A model generated the notes under the pieces. That model made no database searches and was not told the DNA's origin. It worked only from the letters and a program-made list of their open reading frames with translations. Below are positions 34,320-44,033 of a stretch of 64,000 bases of DNA, piece after piece; position 1 is the first letter of the stretch, and the number at the start of each line of letters is the position of its first letter. Origin of the DNA: Lachnospiraceae bacterium JLR.KK002 (GTDB taxonomy: Bacteria; Bacillota; Clostridia; Lachnospirales; Lachnospiraceae); the NCBI GenBank assembly GCA_036941025.1, contig JAYMNP010000001.1, positions 2,130,501 to 2,194,500 of the forward strand. Reading direction: 5' to 3'. The translations under genes and the position numbers were made by a program.

Positions 34320-34421
34320 GATTACCGCTCCTTCTCCTCTTTTTTGTGGTTGGATTTCCAACCAGTTGTTGGTATAAGTATAACACATATTTACTCATTA
34401 GCATACCAGTTTTTTGAAATT

Positions 34422-36668
34422 TTATACTTTTTTTAGTTTTGCAAAAGAAGCAAACATTTTTTTCGTTCCCACCCGGTCAAAATCCACCGTTATTTCATAG
34501 TCTCTGCCGCCCTCCACAATACCGGTCACCGTACCTTCCCCAAATTTCATATGTTTTACCCGATCCCCGCTGGTATACTCCAGTACGATTTTCCCTGTGC
34601 TGCTGCTGGAAAATGAAGTACTCTGATACGGGTTTGTCTGATATTTATTCCTGGTACTGAACACGGGATTTACTCTGGAAGCCGCCTGGCGAAAGGATTT
34701 TTCCTGTATTCCTGCGGAAGAATCCGTTTCCTTTTTTCTTACCATTCCCCCCAGCAGACCGACAGGAATCTCCTTCACAAATCGCGATACCTTATTATAC
34801 TGGGTTTCTCCCCGTATCATGCGCTGTCTGGCACAGGTAATTGATAAATCTGTCATGGCACGGGTAATTCCCACATAACAGAGTCTCCGTTCTTCTTCTA
34901 TCTCAGAAGGGTCATCCGATACAATACTCATATAACCAGGAAAGATTCCATCTTCCATACCGGTAAGATATACATTGGGAAACTCCAGTCCTTTTGCACT
35001 ATGTAATGTCATTAAAACCACATAATCACTGCCTTCCTGCAGTGTATCAATATCCGCAACCAAAGCTACCTCTTCCAGAAATCCGCTCAGAGTGGGTGTT
35101 TCCTCAGATACCTCATAAGCCACGGCCTTACTGATTAATTCATCAATATTCTCAATACGCGCCTGAGCTTCATCGGAATCCTCCGCCTCCAGCTCGGCCA
35201 CATATCCGGTTTCCTCAATGATTTCCTGCAAAAGTTCGGAAACGCCCAGATATTCCAGCTTACTCCGCATGGTCTGAATCAGATTCACAAACGGTTTTAT
35301 TTTCGCTCCGGCTTTTCCAAGAGATGTTATATCATCCGCCTGCCTCAGAGCATCGTAAAAGCTCAGGTTATGTTCCTCCGCATAAACCTGTACGCGTCCC
35401 AGAGTTGTAGCTCCGATTCCACGCTTTGGCACATTGATAATCCGCCGGACTGCCAGGTCGTCCTTCCCATTGTCTATGGTCTTCAGATAAGCAAGCAAAT
35501 CCTTGATTTCTTTTCTTGCGTAAAAATTAATGCCGCCCACAATCCGGTAGGGAATATTCGACACTACAAATTTTTCTTCAAATAAGCGGGACTGAGCGTT
35601 GGTGCGGTAAAGAATGGCGCATTCTCCGTAATTGCAGTTTCCCTCCCGTACTTTTCTCTGTATATCTCCCGCAATATATTCCGCCTCCTCATACCCGGTC
35701 TCAAACTGACTGAAATTAATCTTTTCCCCCTCATCATTATCTGTCCACAGCTTTTTGGATTTCCGGCCCACATTATGGGCAATCACACCATTTGCCGCAT
35801 TCAGAATATTCTGAGTGGAACGGTAATTCTGCTCCAGTTTAATCACTTTTGCTTCCGGATACACCTCCTCAAAATTCAGTATATTTTTGATATTGGCGCC
35901 GCGGAATTTATAAATAGACTGATCATCATCCCCCACCACACAAAGATTCTGATATTTTCCAGCAAGAAGTTTTATCAGATGAAACTGTGCTGTATTCGTA
36001 TCCTGGTACTCGTCCACCATAATATAATGAAACCGTTCCTGATAGTAATCCAGCACCTCCCTGTCATTTCGGAAAAGCTCCACAGCCTTTACAAGCAGAT
36101 CATCAAAATCCAGCGCGTTATTCTTATGAAGGGCGGCCTGATATTCCCGGTACACGGCTGCCTGCCTTTCTTTCACGAAATCGCCTGCTGCACGCAGGGT
36201 AAATTCCTCCGGGGATATCAGTTCATCTTTGGCCGAAGAAATTACACCCAGAAAATTCTTCTCTTTGTAAATCTTCGTGTCTATCTGCAGCCGCTTACAG
36301 ATATCTTTCATCAGCACTTTCTGATCATCCGCATCATAAATGGTAAAATTCGTATCATACCCCAAACGATCTATATAACGTCTTAAAATCCTCACACAGG
36401 TGGAATGAAAGGTGGAAACCCATACACTCTCCGAGCCGAATCCCACCATTTTATCAATACGTTCCCGCATCTCTCCCGCCGCTTTATTGGTAAATGTAAT
36501 TGCCATAATATGCCAGGGATTCACACCCCGTTCTCCAATCAGATGGGCAACTCTGTGGGTCAGCACTCTGGTCTTTCCGGAACCGGCTCCTGCCAGAATC
36601 AGCAGGGGCCCTTCTGTGTGCAGCACAGCCTCCTGCTGCATGGGATTCAACTTATCGTACATACTCAT
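34422..36668 (-). CDS. pcrA: UvrD/Rep-family DNA helicase PcrA
   Basis: 748 residues from MSMYDKLNPMQQEAVLHTEG. Superfamily 1 helicase motifs in order: Walker A AGAGSGKTRVLTHR, motif Ia ITFTNKAAGEM, motif II VDEYQDTN, motif III VVGDDDQSIYKFRGA, motif IV QNYRS, motif V MTLHSAKGLEF and motif VI VGITRAM. PcrA unwinds DNA in repair and removes RecA. AGAGGAAAGAAT precedes the ATG at 36666-36668. The C-terminal domain ends in a Tudor-like segment (DRVKHMKFGEGTVTGI) typical of PcrA. Divergent from the DUF1836 gene. Confidence 0.95.
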   Translation of the reverse strand: MSMYDKLNPMQQEAVLHTEGPLLILAGAGSGKTRVLTHRVAHLIGERGVNPWHIMAITFTNKAAGEMRERIDKMVGFGSESVWVSTFHSTCVRILRRYIDRLGYDTNFTIYDADDQKVLMKDICKRLQIDTKIYKEKNFLGVISSAKDELISPEEFTLRAAGDFVKERQAAVYREYQAALHKNNALDFDDLLVKAVELFRNDREVLDYYQERFHYIMVDEYQDTNTAQFHLIKLLAGKYQNLCVVGDDDQSIYKFRGANIKNILNFEEVYPEAKVIKLEQNYRSTQNILNAANGVIAHNVGRKSKKLWTDNDEGEKINFSQFETGYEEAEYIAGDIQRKVREGNCNYGECAILYRTNAQSRLFEEKFVVSNIPYRIVGGINFYARKEIKDLLAYLKTIDNGKDDLAVRRIINVPKRGIGATTLGRVQVYAEEHNLSFYDALRQADDITSLGKAGAKIKPFVNLIQTMRSKLEYLGVSELLQEIIEETGYVAELEAEDSDEAQARIENIDELISKAVAYEVSEETPTLSGFLEEVALVADIDTLQEGSDYVVLMTLHSAKGLEFPNVYLTGMEDGIFPGYMSIVSDDPSEIEEERRLCYVGITRAMTDLSITCARQRMIRGETQYNKVSRFVKEIPVGLLGGMVRKKETDSSAGIQEKSFRQAASRVNPVFSTRNKYQTNPYQSTSFSSSSTGKIVLEYTSGDRVKHMKFGEGTVTGIVEGGRDYEITVDFDRVGTKKMFASFAKLKKV

Positions 36669-36767
36669 ATTCTTTCCTCTCAACTTCAAACGTATGTTTA
36701 TTATAGTAAATATTCTTCTACATTTCAACCTGTTTCCGGCTATATTTCAGAAAAACTCACAAAACAC

Positions 36768-36796
36768 TTGTTATCTGGTTTTTAATACTATATAAT
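36768..36796 (+). promoter_or_regulatory. Sigma-A promoter of the DUF1836 gene
   Basis: TTGTTA (-35, 36768-36773), a 17-base spacer and a perfect TATAAT (-10, 36791-36796). Transcription would start near 36803, leaving a leader of about 13 bases that consists almost only of the ribosome site. Confidence 0.8.
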
Positions 36797-36815
36797 GTAC
36801 TTTGAGGTGAAACAA

Positions 36816-37451
36816 ATGACAATAGATGAAAAAGATTTACTGAACAGTATCCTGGAAAGTCTGGCACGTATTGATTACATCAAGCCGGAAGAACTTCCCA
36901 ACATAGATTTATACATGGATCAGGTCACTACCTTTATGGACGCTCAGCTCTCCGTATCCAAGCGCCGCCCGGAAGACAAGGTTCTTACCAAAACAATGAT
37001 TAATAACTATGCCAAGAACAACCTGCTTCCGCCCCCGGTAAAAAAGAAATATTCCAAAGAACATCTGCTTGCTCTGATATTTATTTACTATTTTAAAAAT
37101 ATTCTGAGTATCGGCGATATACAGGCCATACTGAATCCTGTCACCGAACGCTATTTTGCCTCAGATTCACAGCCGAATCTGGAAGACATCTATTCTGAGG
37201 TGTTCCGCCTGGAAGAAGCTGAAATACGGAACCTGCAGAAAGACATTACCAAAAAATACCACACCAGCCAGCAGACGTTTTCTGACACTTCCCCGGAGGA
37301 AAAAGAATCTCTGCAGCATTTTGCTTTTATCTGTATGCTGAGCTTTGACGTCTATATCAAAAAGCAATTAATTGAAAAATTAATCGACGCAAAGAGTGTG
37401 AAACACGAGAAACCCGCCGGAAAACATTCCAAAGCTCCTGAGAATAACTGA
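36816..37451 (+). CDS. DUF1836-domain protein (MerR-like HTH)
   Basis: 211 residues from MTIDEKDLLNSILESLARID, behind GAGGTGAAACAA. The DUF1836 region contains a winged-helix/MerR-type DNA-binding pattern (LTKTMINNYAKNNLLPPP, KYSKEHLLALIFIYYFKNIL). Members are probable transcription regulators of Firmicutes with unknown targets. The C-terminus is Lys-rich. It is transcribed away from pcrA from its own promoter. Confidence 0.85.
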   Translation: MTIDEKDLLNSILESLARIDYIKPEELPNIDLYMDQVTTFMDAQLSVSKRRPEDKVLTKTMINNYAKNNLLPPPVKKKYSKEHLLALIFIYYFKNILSIGDIQAILNPVTERYFASDSQPNLEDIYSEVFRLEEAEIRNLQKDITKKYHTSQQTFSDTSPEEKESLQHFAFICMLSFDVYIKKQLIEKLIDAKSVKHEKPAGKHSKAPENN

Positions 37452-37588
37452 TTTACCGTGAGGATGCGGCAAAATAAGAAAGTATTTCCATATGCAGGAA
37501 TACATGTGGATAATATCACAGCTGCCTGTTGCGGCATTTCTCATTTGCAGCACCCTCATTCCATTTTTCCGCAGATTCTTACGCTCTG

Positions 37589-37903
37589 TCACGCTCCGGA
37601 TTCCTTTTCTTCTGTTCCCATACCTGTCCTGGCAAACACCATATCATACCCGTCATTCCCATAATTCAGAGAACGATTTACTCTGCTGATGGTCGCTGTG
37701 GAAGCCCCTGTTTTTTCGGCAATATCCAGATATGTTTTCTGAGCCCGAAGCATTCTTGCAACTTCAAAACGCTGGGATAAAGACAGCAGTTCATTTACCG
37801 TACATACATCTTCAAAAAATGTATAACACTCCTCTTTATTTTCCAGACTTAATATTGCTTCAAATAAATGGTCTACGGCTTCTGTCCTTAATTTTTTGCT
37901 CAT
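37589..37903 (-). CDS. YerC/YecD-type TrpR-related regulator
   Basis: 104 residues from MSKKLRTEAVDHLFEAILSL. It belongs to the TrpR/YerC family, with the helix-turn-helix YLDIAEKTGASTATISRVNR. The family is named after the Trp repressor fold, but YerC proteins are not known to bind tryptophan; the role in Firmicutes is uncertain. GGAGAAGGGTAT precedes the ATG at 37901-37903. Single gene, convergent with DUF1836. Confidence 0.88.
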   Translation of the reverse strand: MSKKLRTEAVDHLFEAILSLENKEECYTFFEDVCTVNELLSLSQRFEVARMLRAQKTYLDIAEKTGASTATISRVNRSLNYGNDGYDMVFARTGMGTEEKESGA

Positions 37904-38015
37904 ATACCCTTCTCCTTTATGTATTACTTCTTTTATAATCATATCTTATAAATAATCCTGTAGTGATTTTAACATACTAAAGTCATGAAGTAAACACATA
38001 TTTTCATGTTTTCTT

Positions 38016-38738
38016 TTATTCTGTATATACTCTGTTAAGATACCCTTTCAGAAGTTCGCTGTGAAAATTCACCACCAGTTCTTCCGGAAATTTTACCATA
38101 TCCAGCATCTTTCTGGCATACCCATGTTCTCCCACCTGTACATCCACATGGGCATCTGAATCCATCACTACCGGCACCTCATATTCCGCACACAGGCCCA
38201 GCATTTCCTGATATCGTTCCACCGGATCACCCCGAAAACTTCCGGGAGACAGAGAGGCATTGTTCACTTCCAGAAGAACATGGTATTTCTTTGCTCCCTG
38301 AACCAGCCTTTCATAATCAACAGGATAACGCTCGTCATCCGGATGGGCAATAATATTGACATAAGGATTTTTCATGGCTCCGATATATGCATCTGTATTT
38401 TCCTCCCTGGTACCTGACACATAACAGGGTGTGTGGAGGCTGGCCAGCGTCAGATCCATGCCCTTCAATATATGTTCCGGCAAATCCACATGCCCCTGAT
38501 AATCCAGAATATTCAGTTCCGCCCCATACAGCACCGTCATATTCCCATGTTTTCTGGGCAGTACCCGGAAATTCATAAAATACATGTTATGACAGCTTCC
38601 GGGCATGGCAGGCGCATGTTCTGTCACTGCATAGATTTCAAGTCCTTTTTCTTCCGCCGCCCTTATCATTTCATTTCTTGTATTATAAGCATGTCCGCTC
38701 ATAATCGTATGGGTATGCAAATCTACTTTATCCAACAT
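38016..38738 (-). CDS. YcdX-like PHP-domain phosphatase
   Basis: 240 residues. Metal-binding motifs of the PHP fold are DLHTHTIMSGHAY, VTEHAP, GAELNIL, SLHTPCY, IAHPDDERYPVDY, LEVNNAS and MDSDAHV. The YcdX group hydrolyses phosphate esters with a trinuclear metal centre; the physiological substrate is not established. Length matches the family (about 245). It is a separate gene from the PHP-ATPase in the ICE. Confidence 0.9.
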   Translation of the reverse strand: MLDKVDLHTHTIMSGHAYNTRNEMIRAAEEKGLEIYAVTEHAPAMPGSCHNMYFMNFRVLPRKHGNMTVLYGAELNILDYQGHVDLPEHILKGMDLTLASLHTPCYVSGTREENTDAYIGAMKNPYVNIIAHPDDERYPVDYERLVQGAKKYHVLLEVNNASLSPGSFRGDPVERYQEMLGLCAEYEVPVVMDSDAHVDVQVGEHGYARKMLDMVKFPEELVVNFHSELLKGYLNRVYTE

Positions 38739-38918
38739 ATCATTCCTCTTTTCCAGCTCCTGTCTGCTTTTGTTTCTGCTACTATTCTAGCTGTTTTATC
38801 AGAAAATTGCAAGCAGGCCAAAGCAGAGATATCACCGGATTCAAAGACTTTGCACACACTTTTTTCCTTTTCACATATTTTATAAAAAAGAAAACTGCAT
38901 ATAATTATGGAGGAAATT

Positions 38919-39938
38919 ATGAAAAAAAATTTATCACGCTTTATGGCACTGGCTTTATGCCTTACCGGGGCTCTGATGGCCTTTGCAGGATGCGGAAATC
39001 CAAAAAAGGCAGACAGCAAAAACACTGTGACCGACGTAACCTTAAATGAAGTGGCTCATTCCATCTTCTATGCTCCCATGTATGTCGCCATCGAGGAGGG
39101 CTATTTTAAAGAAGAAGGCATTAATCTGGAACTGGTTACGGGTTTCGGCGCCGATAAAACCATGACTGCCGTTCTCTCCGGCGAAGCTGACATTGGATTT
39201 ATGGGACCGGAAACCACAGTCTACACCCGCAACGAAGGTTCTGACGACTATGTTGTTAATTTTGCCCAGCTTACTCAGCGCGCCGGCAACTTCCTGGTGG
39301 CCCGTGAGGAACTCCCGGATTTCACCTGGGATGACCTGCGTGGAACAGAAGTACTTGGCGGAAGAAAAGGCGGTATGCCGGAAATGGTATTTGAATACAT
39401 TTTAAGGCAGAACAACATAGACCCTGCGAATGATTTGTCCATTGACCAGAGTATTGATTTCGGCTCCACTGCAGCGGCATTTTCCGGCGGAAAAGGAGAT
39501 TTCTCCGTTGAATTTGAGCCGGGAGCTACTGCACTGGAAAAAGAAGGAGCCGGCTATGTGGTCGCTTCCCTCGGCGTAGATTCCGGTTATGTCCCCTACA
39601 CTGCTTTCAGTGCAAAATCCAGCTATATGGAAAAACACCCCGACGTGATACAGAAATTTACCAACGCTCTGCAAAAGGGGCTGGAATACACCCTTTCCCA
39701 TACACCGGAAGAAATTGCAGAGGTAATCTCTCCCCAGTTCAAAGAAACAGATATGGATACGCTTACTACCATCATTTCCAGATACCATGAACAGGAAACC
39801 TGGAAAGAAAATCTGATTTTTGAAGAATCCGCTTACAATCTGCTCCTGGATATTCTCTCTGAATCGGGAGAACTGACTGACCGCCCTGCTTACAAAGATT
39901 TAATTGATTCCTCCTTTGCAGAAAAAGCTGCAAAATAA
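38919..39938 (+). CDS. SsuA/THI5-like ABC transporter lipoprotein
   Basis: 339 residues from MKKNLSRFMALALCLTGALM, with a lipobox AFAGCGN, so the mature protein is lipid-anchored at Cys. The NMT1/THI5 fold follows (VTLNEVAHSIFYAPMYVAIE, GYFKEEGINLELVTGFG, SGEADIGFMGPETT). Such proteins deliver pyrimidines, alkylsulfonates, taurine or similar ligands to a permease. No permease or ATPase gene is next to it, so it is an orphan here and the ligand is open. GGAGGAAATT precedes the ATG; I saw no TPP-riboswitch motif upstream. Confidence 0.88.
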   Translation: MKKNLSRFMALALCLTGALMAFAGCGNPKKADSKNTVTDVTLNEVAHSIFYAPMYVAIEEGYFKEEGINLELVTGFGADKTMTAVLSGEADIGFMGPETTVYTRNEGSDDYVVNFAQLTQRAGNFLVAREELPDFTWDDLRGTEVLGGRKGGMPEMVFEYILRQNNIDPANDLSIDQSIDFGSTAAAFSGGKGDFSVEFEPGATALEKEGAGYVVASLGVDSGYVPYTAFSAKSSYMEKHPDVIQKFTNALQKGLEYTLSHTPEEIAEVISPQFKETDMDTLTTIISRYHEQETWKENLIFEESAYNLLLDILSESGELTDRPAYKDLIDSSFAEKAAK

Positions 39939-39947
39939 TATGTAACA

Positions 39948-40003
39948 TATCATACAGGAAAGACCCCGTCACCATAAGCGTGAAAGTGTCTTCCTGTATG
40001 ATA
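39948..40003. repeat. Dispersed palindromic repeat, copy 3 (perfect 13-bp arms)
   Basis: TATCATACAGGAA (39948-39960) and TTCCTGTATGATA (39991-40003) are perfect complements. The centre GCGTGAAAGTGTC matches copy 1 in inverse orientation. It lies between convergent genes (lipoprotein and large surface protein), where it could terminate both. Confidence 0.8.
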
Positions 40004-40071
40004 AAATTAAAAATACGCCGGGTTTTCGCCTCCGTTTCTGTCGTTGCCTGTCAGTTCACATTGTCCGAAAA

Positions 40072-43000
40072 TCAGCCTGACAGCCTGCAGCGTGAAAATC
40101 GGACCTGAAATTCCTGATTTGCCTTCTGTCCAAATTTCCAGCTTCCATCTCCTGTTATCCATTCCTGCGCATCCTGTATATCTTCGTGAGTGAATTTCCA
40201 GACTTCCACAGGTGTTTCATTGCTGAGAATACGCTGCAGATATGCATAATGTTCCGGCTCTCTCCAGGCTGAATTCTTCTCCAGGGTATCCAGATATTTA
40301 TCTGAAATATAACGGACATAGTACCTGGGCAGTTCTGCCACCAGGGCATCCTCATCCATTACCCTGAGTTTCACCGTCCTGTATGTAGTTTTCCGATAAG
40401 CATCCGTCACCTCATAAATAATATCAAACTCTGCTCTGGCTTCTGTCTGCATTTTCAGAATCTGCGAATCAAAATCCTTCAACTGCAGTTTCCCGGTCAG
40501 ATTCCCGTCTTCCACATCTTCTGCCGAAGCGCGCTCCACAAGGATATCCGCTGTAATCTCTCCGCGATTCGCCTCTTCTTTCAGATAATAAAAAATTTCT
40601 TCGCTGTGAATTTCCGGATAATTGTTATATTTTACTTTCACCGGAAATTCTTCCTCCGTAGTATACCCGTTACTGTCGGTAACCGCAAATTTTATGCGTA
40701 CCGTAATGGTTTCATCCTGCTCCAGTTTCAGATAATAGGTATCCAGCAGAAAGTCTTCCGGAACGTCCTCATCGTATACTTTCTCATAAGCCTCCTGGCT
40801 TCCGTTTTCTGATTTGGGATACGTAATTTTTACAATTCTGATTTTATCATTCAAATCCGGATAATCCGGATGATTTTCCCTGCAATTGTCTTCTTCGTCA
40901 TGGGCAGTCAGACAGGCCGTCAAATCCTCTTTTGTGACATCTTCCCCCTCATAGAATTCCAGACTGCTGCCCGGTGTTACCACAATCGTGGGAAACGCAT
41001 TCCATTTTGCCAGAAAATTAAGATACAGGGATGGAAAAACCGCCTGCTTATTTCCCGGTGCCAGAACTGAATCCACAGGCTGATACGTTGCAGCCGGTTC
41101 CAGAGTCCTGTCCGAAACACCATGCACCCCTTCTGCTTCTTTGTAAATATGTGCTGCAACGTCCTGATGATGTTCCTGATATAATTTGTTCTGAGACAGA
41201 TTCCATCCCTCAAAACAGTATTTTACCCGGCAGTCATAAGGCTTCCCATCCTGTGTATATTTCCTCTGATTTTCTTCCCTGGCAAATTCATTTTTCCGGA
41301 ACTGGTAAAGATTCTCCATGGAAATTCCATATTCTATCATATTGGTTCCGGAAGTAGCTCCGTTGCCGCTGTAGGCCATATTGATATCCCGATATCGGAA
41401 ATAGCGGTATACAACGCCCGGCCCCTGTATGTTTTTAAGGTTGGAACAGCCTGTATACTGATACAGGGGATAAGAGGTATCCTCTGTTCCCCAGGCAGTC
41501 CCGGCAATTTCTTTCCCCTGGGCCGCTTCTTTTTTCTCTTTATCTCCCAGTTTTACAAGGGTACGAAAACGCCCGTTTTTGAAATATACCGCCCGTTGAA
41601 ACTGTATCGTTCCCTGTGCGGTCACCTGAAGCTGATATGCAGCCCCTTCCTGCGGCACCATGGATAATCCGGCTGTCTGCGATACTCCGGCAAAAGCGGA
41701 AGCAGAACTGCCTCCGGCCTCAGACTGAAACTGCCCGATTTTTGTTCCGGCAGGCAGGCCGATAAGAGATACCGTCACATCTGGCTGTCCGGTCTTTGCC
41801 GTTACCTGTCCCCGTTCCTTATCCCAGGACAGCAGCACACCTGTGTATTCTCTGGCATCTCCTGCTGTTTTTTCAAAATCACAGGGGACGTCCGCGTAAT
41901 CTTCGCAGGAAATCAGAAAATTATATCGCGCATACCATATAGCGTCACCCAGTTGCCGGTAATCTGCAATTCCGGCCGCTGTCAGTTTGCCGTCTGCCGC
42001 AATCATCTGAGTGCCGCCGACAGGAGCATTATCGTATCCCTGAAACACATATCCTGTTTTTCGTGGAATTTCAATGCTTCCCGTCTGCTCTCCTTCTTTC
42101 AGAATACTGGTACACTCCGGGTTCAGATACCAGCCATGTTCATATTTTTCATAAACATTCCCCGTTCCTGGAGTCTCCGGAGTATCAAGACGCCTGTCAA
42201 GAGTAACCGTGTATATATTCGGCATCCATTGGGCATATAGGGTGACCACTCCATTTTGTATTTCCGTAAGATTTTTCACGCTCTGTCCGCTTTGATAATA
42301 CCTCCCAAATGTCTGCATCCCCCATCCCAAAAAGGTATAGCCAGGACGGCTGAACTGATTGCTTTTCAGGGTAAACGGCTTATCATAGACTGCGGACTGG
42401 TCTTCCATGGTTCCGCTTCCTCCATTGGCGTGATATCTCACCGTATATTTATTCGGAACCATCTTAAAACCAAACACAGAATTATGGTATTCCCCGGAAG
42501 CTCCATAGTTGGTGATTCCTGTATTATTGGTATCTATGGCAAATTTAAAATATCCGTCTCCCGTCCAGGACGCCTCTCCTTCTTTCAGCTTATCATCCGG
42601 TTTCTGTATCCGCTTATTTTCCTCTTCAATGTCAAACCCCTCCAGATCCTCATAAATGCTGTTATCAAACCGAATCTGATATCCCCGGTAGCCATACAGG
42701 AATTTTCCGCAAAGTTTAAAATAATATCCATTGTTGTGGGCGGGAACACCTGCTGAACCAAGAATGGGAGAAGCGCCTGCGCCGTTCTGCGCGGTTTTTT
42801 CCCATTTCTTTCCCGATTCAACATCAAAGGAAAATGGATCATGCAGCTTTATCACAGTATCGGTGGTCCATTCCCAATTGTCAATATTGGAAATATCCCC
42901 TTTCTGATTTTTCAGATACCGCAGACTCCAGGAAATATTCTGACTCTTATAGGAAGAAAGGGATTTCACACCCATATTAATCCTGTACCATCTTCCCTTT

Positions 43001-43422
43001 TCCACTTTATCGCCTTCTTTTCTCAGAAATATATAGAAATGGCCTTCTTTCTTCCTGTAGTCCTGCTGCTCTGCATAATATTCTTCCTTTGTATTATACC
43101 GTTCAGCCGAAATCACTTCCTTTTCTGATAAATCCGGCATTTTCTCTTTCCCTTCCGGATTCTGTTTTTCTTCTGTCCGTTCTGTCTCTGATTCCGAGCT
43201 GACCTCTGTTTTTTCTGTCTTCAATTCCCATTTTTCTTCCGTCAGTTCTGATTGCGGTTCCTGGCTTTTTTCCGCCCGTTCTGCATCCGGCTCCTTCTCA
43301 GATTTTTCTTCCATATTTTCCTGCTGCCTTTGTCCGCAGTTCGGATATGCCTCTGTCATTTCCGCAGATTTCAGATTCCCTGTCATCAGCACAAATGACA
43401 ACAGTATACAGGCAATTCTCAA
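40072..43422 (-). CDS. Large secreted InlB-repeat/Ig-like surface protein of the Tad-like locus
   Basis: 1,116 residues. Signal peptide (CILLSFVLMTG); a Glu/Lys-rich low-complexity stretch (about 30-105); a beta-rich N-terminal domain; then Listeria-Bacteroides (InlB B-type) repeats, the clearest spanning VRYHANGGSGTMEDQS to GVVTLYAQWMPN. The C-terminal third has bacterial Ig-like folds (SLEFYEGEDVTKEDLTAC, VKYNNYPEIHSEEIFYYL). There is no LPXTG or other anchor, so it may be secreted or attached to the pilus. TTG start (43420-43422) behind AAAGGAGGTAACGGGA. Last gene of the Tad-like operon and probably its adhesin; that role is inferred. Confidence 0.75.
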   Translation of the reverse strand: MRIACILLSFVLMTGNLKSAEMTEAYPNCGQRQQENMEEKSEKEPDAERAEKSQEPQSELTEEKWELKTEKTEVSSESETERTEEKQNPEGKEKMPDLSEKEVISAERYNTKEEYYAEQQDYRKKEGHFYIFLRKEGDKVEKGRWYRINMGVKSLSSYKSQNISWSLRYLKNQKGDISNIDNWEWTTDTVIKLHDPFSFDVESGKKWEKTAQNGAGASPILGSAGVPAHNNGYYFKLCGKFLYGYRGYQIRFDNSIYEDLEGFDIEEENKRIQKPDDKLKEGEASWTGDGYFKFAIDTNNTGITNYGASGEYHNSVFGFKMVPNKYTVRYHANGGSGTMEDQSAVYDKPFTLKSNQFSRPGYTFLGWGMQTFGRYYQSGQSVKNLTEIQNGVVTLYAQWMPNIYTVTLDRRLDTPETPGTGNVYEKYEHGWYLNPECTSILKEGEQTGSIEIPRKTGYVFQGYDNAPVGGTQMIAADGKLTAAGIADYRQLGDAIWYARYNFLISCEDYADVPCDFEKTAGDAREYTGVLLSWDKERGQVTAKTGQPDVTVSLIGLPAGTKIGQFQSEAGGSSASAFAGVSQTAGLSMVPQEGAAYQLQVTAQGTIQFQRAVYFKNGRFRTLVKLGDKEKKEAAQGKEIAGTAWGTEDTSYPLYQYTGCSNLKNIQGPGVVYRYFRYRDINMAYSGNGATSGTNMIEYGISMENLYQFRKNEFAREENQRKYTQDGKPYDCRVKYCFEGWNLSQNKLYQEHHQDVAAHIYKEAEGVHGVSDRTLEPAATYQPVDSVLAPGNKQAVFPSLYLNFLAKWNAFPTIVVTPGSSLEFYEGEDVTKEDLTACLTAHDEEDNCRENHPDYPDLNDKIRIVKITYPKSENGSQEAYEKVYDEDVPEDFLLDTYYLKLEQDETITVRIKFAVTDSNGYTTEEEFPVKVKYNNYPEIHSEEIFYYLKEEANRGEITADILVERASAEDVEDGNLTGKLQLKDFDSQILKMQTEARAEFDIIYEVTDAYRKTTYRTVKLRVMDEDALVAELPRYYVRYISDKYLDTLEKNSAWREPEHYAYLQRILSNETPVEVWKFTHEDIQDAQEWITGDGSWKFGQKANQEFQVRFSRCRLSG

Positions 43423-43442
43423 TCCCGTTACCTCCTTTATTT

Positions 43443-44033
43443 TTATTCAAATACAGCGTCCAGTATCAGATTTTCTTCTACTGCTGCATGGGCCGGATCC
43501 CATTCCTGGCTCTCTCCCTGTTTCACCCAGCAGCGAAATGTCTTACCATCCTTTTTGGGTGCTTCCGGCAGAACAACTGTGCCGCCTTCATACAGAGAAT
43601 ACCTGTCATACACTTCCCCCTCTGACAGAAATGTCACGGTATGGTACGCCCTCTTTTCGGAATATTCTTCCAGAATCACAGATTTCCGGCAGACAGCTTT
43701 CTTCTCATTCCCCAGAATATTCCGATATGTCTCTGTAATTCTCACATCCAGAACTCCCCGCTTTGCATCCGCACTCAGAATCTCCACCTGCAGCTCGGAA
43801 TCCGATTCCACCTGCAGAAGCAGAAGCTGATTAAACCGGGCAACCAGCTCCTGCGGTGATTCCGGGCCATTCTCTTCTTCATTCTGCAGTTGTTCCAGGG
43901 CCTGTTCAATAGCCGTATTCAGTGATGTTTCCATTTCATTTTCCCGCACATGCTTTCCGCTGACTGCCAGTGTAATTGCCAAAACCAGCATTGCCAGAAC
44001 GGCCAGTGCCAGGCCATATACCGTCTGTTTCAT
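43443..44033 (-). CDS. Tad-locus membrane protein with a repeat-like C-terminal domain
   Basis: 196 residues: one N-terminal membrane helix (about 5-25, YGLALAVLAMLVLAITLAV), a coiled extracellular part and a short C-terminal domain (YEGGTVVLPEAPKKDGKTF, FRCWVKQGESQEWDP, LILDAVFE). That domain looks like a single InlB B-type repeat, as in the large downstream protein. It overlaps the upstream 158-residue gene by four bases (ATGA). Probably a minor pilin-like or anchoring subunit; the function is inferred from context. Confidence 0.65.
   Translation of the reverse strand: MKQTVYGLALAVLAMLVLAITLAVSGKHVRENEMETSLNTAIEQALEQLQNEEENGPESPQELVARFNQLLLLQVESDSELQVEILSADAKRGVLDVRITETYRNILGNEKKAVCRKSVILEEYSEKRAYHTVTFLSEGEVYDRYSLYEGGTVVLPEAPKKDGKTFRCWVKQGESQEWDPAHAAVEENLILDAVFE

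Noticed and set aside
38739..38918. TPP riboswitch before the THI5-like lipoprotein
   Set aside because: None of the conserved TPP aptamer segments (CTGAGA, ACCTGATCTGG-like) is present.
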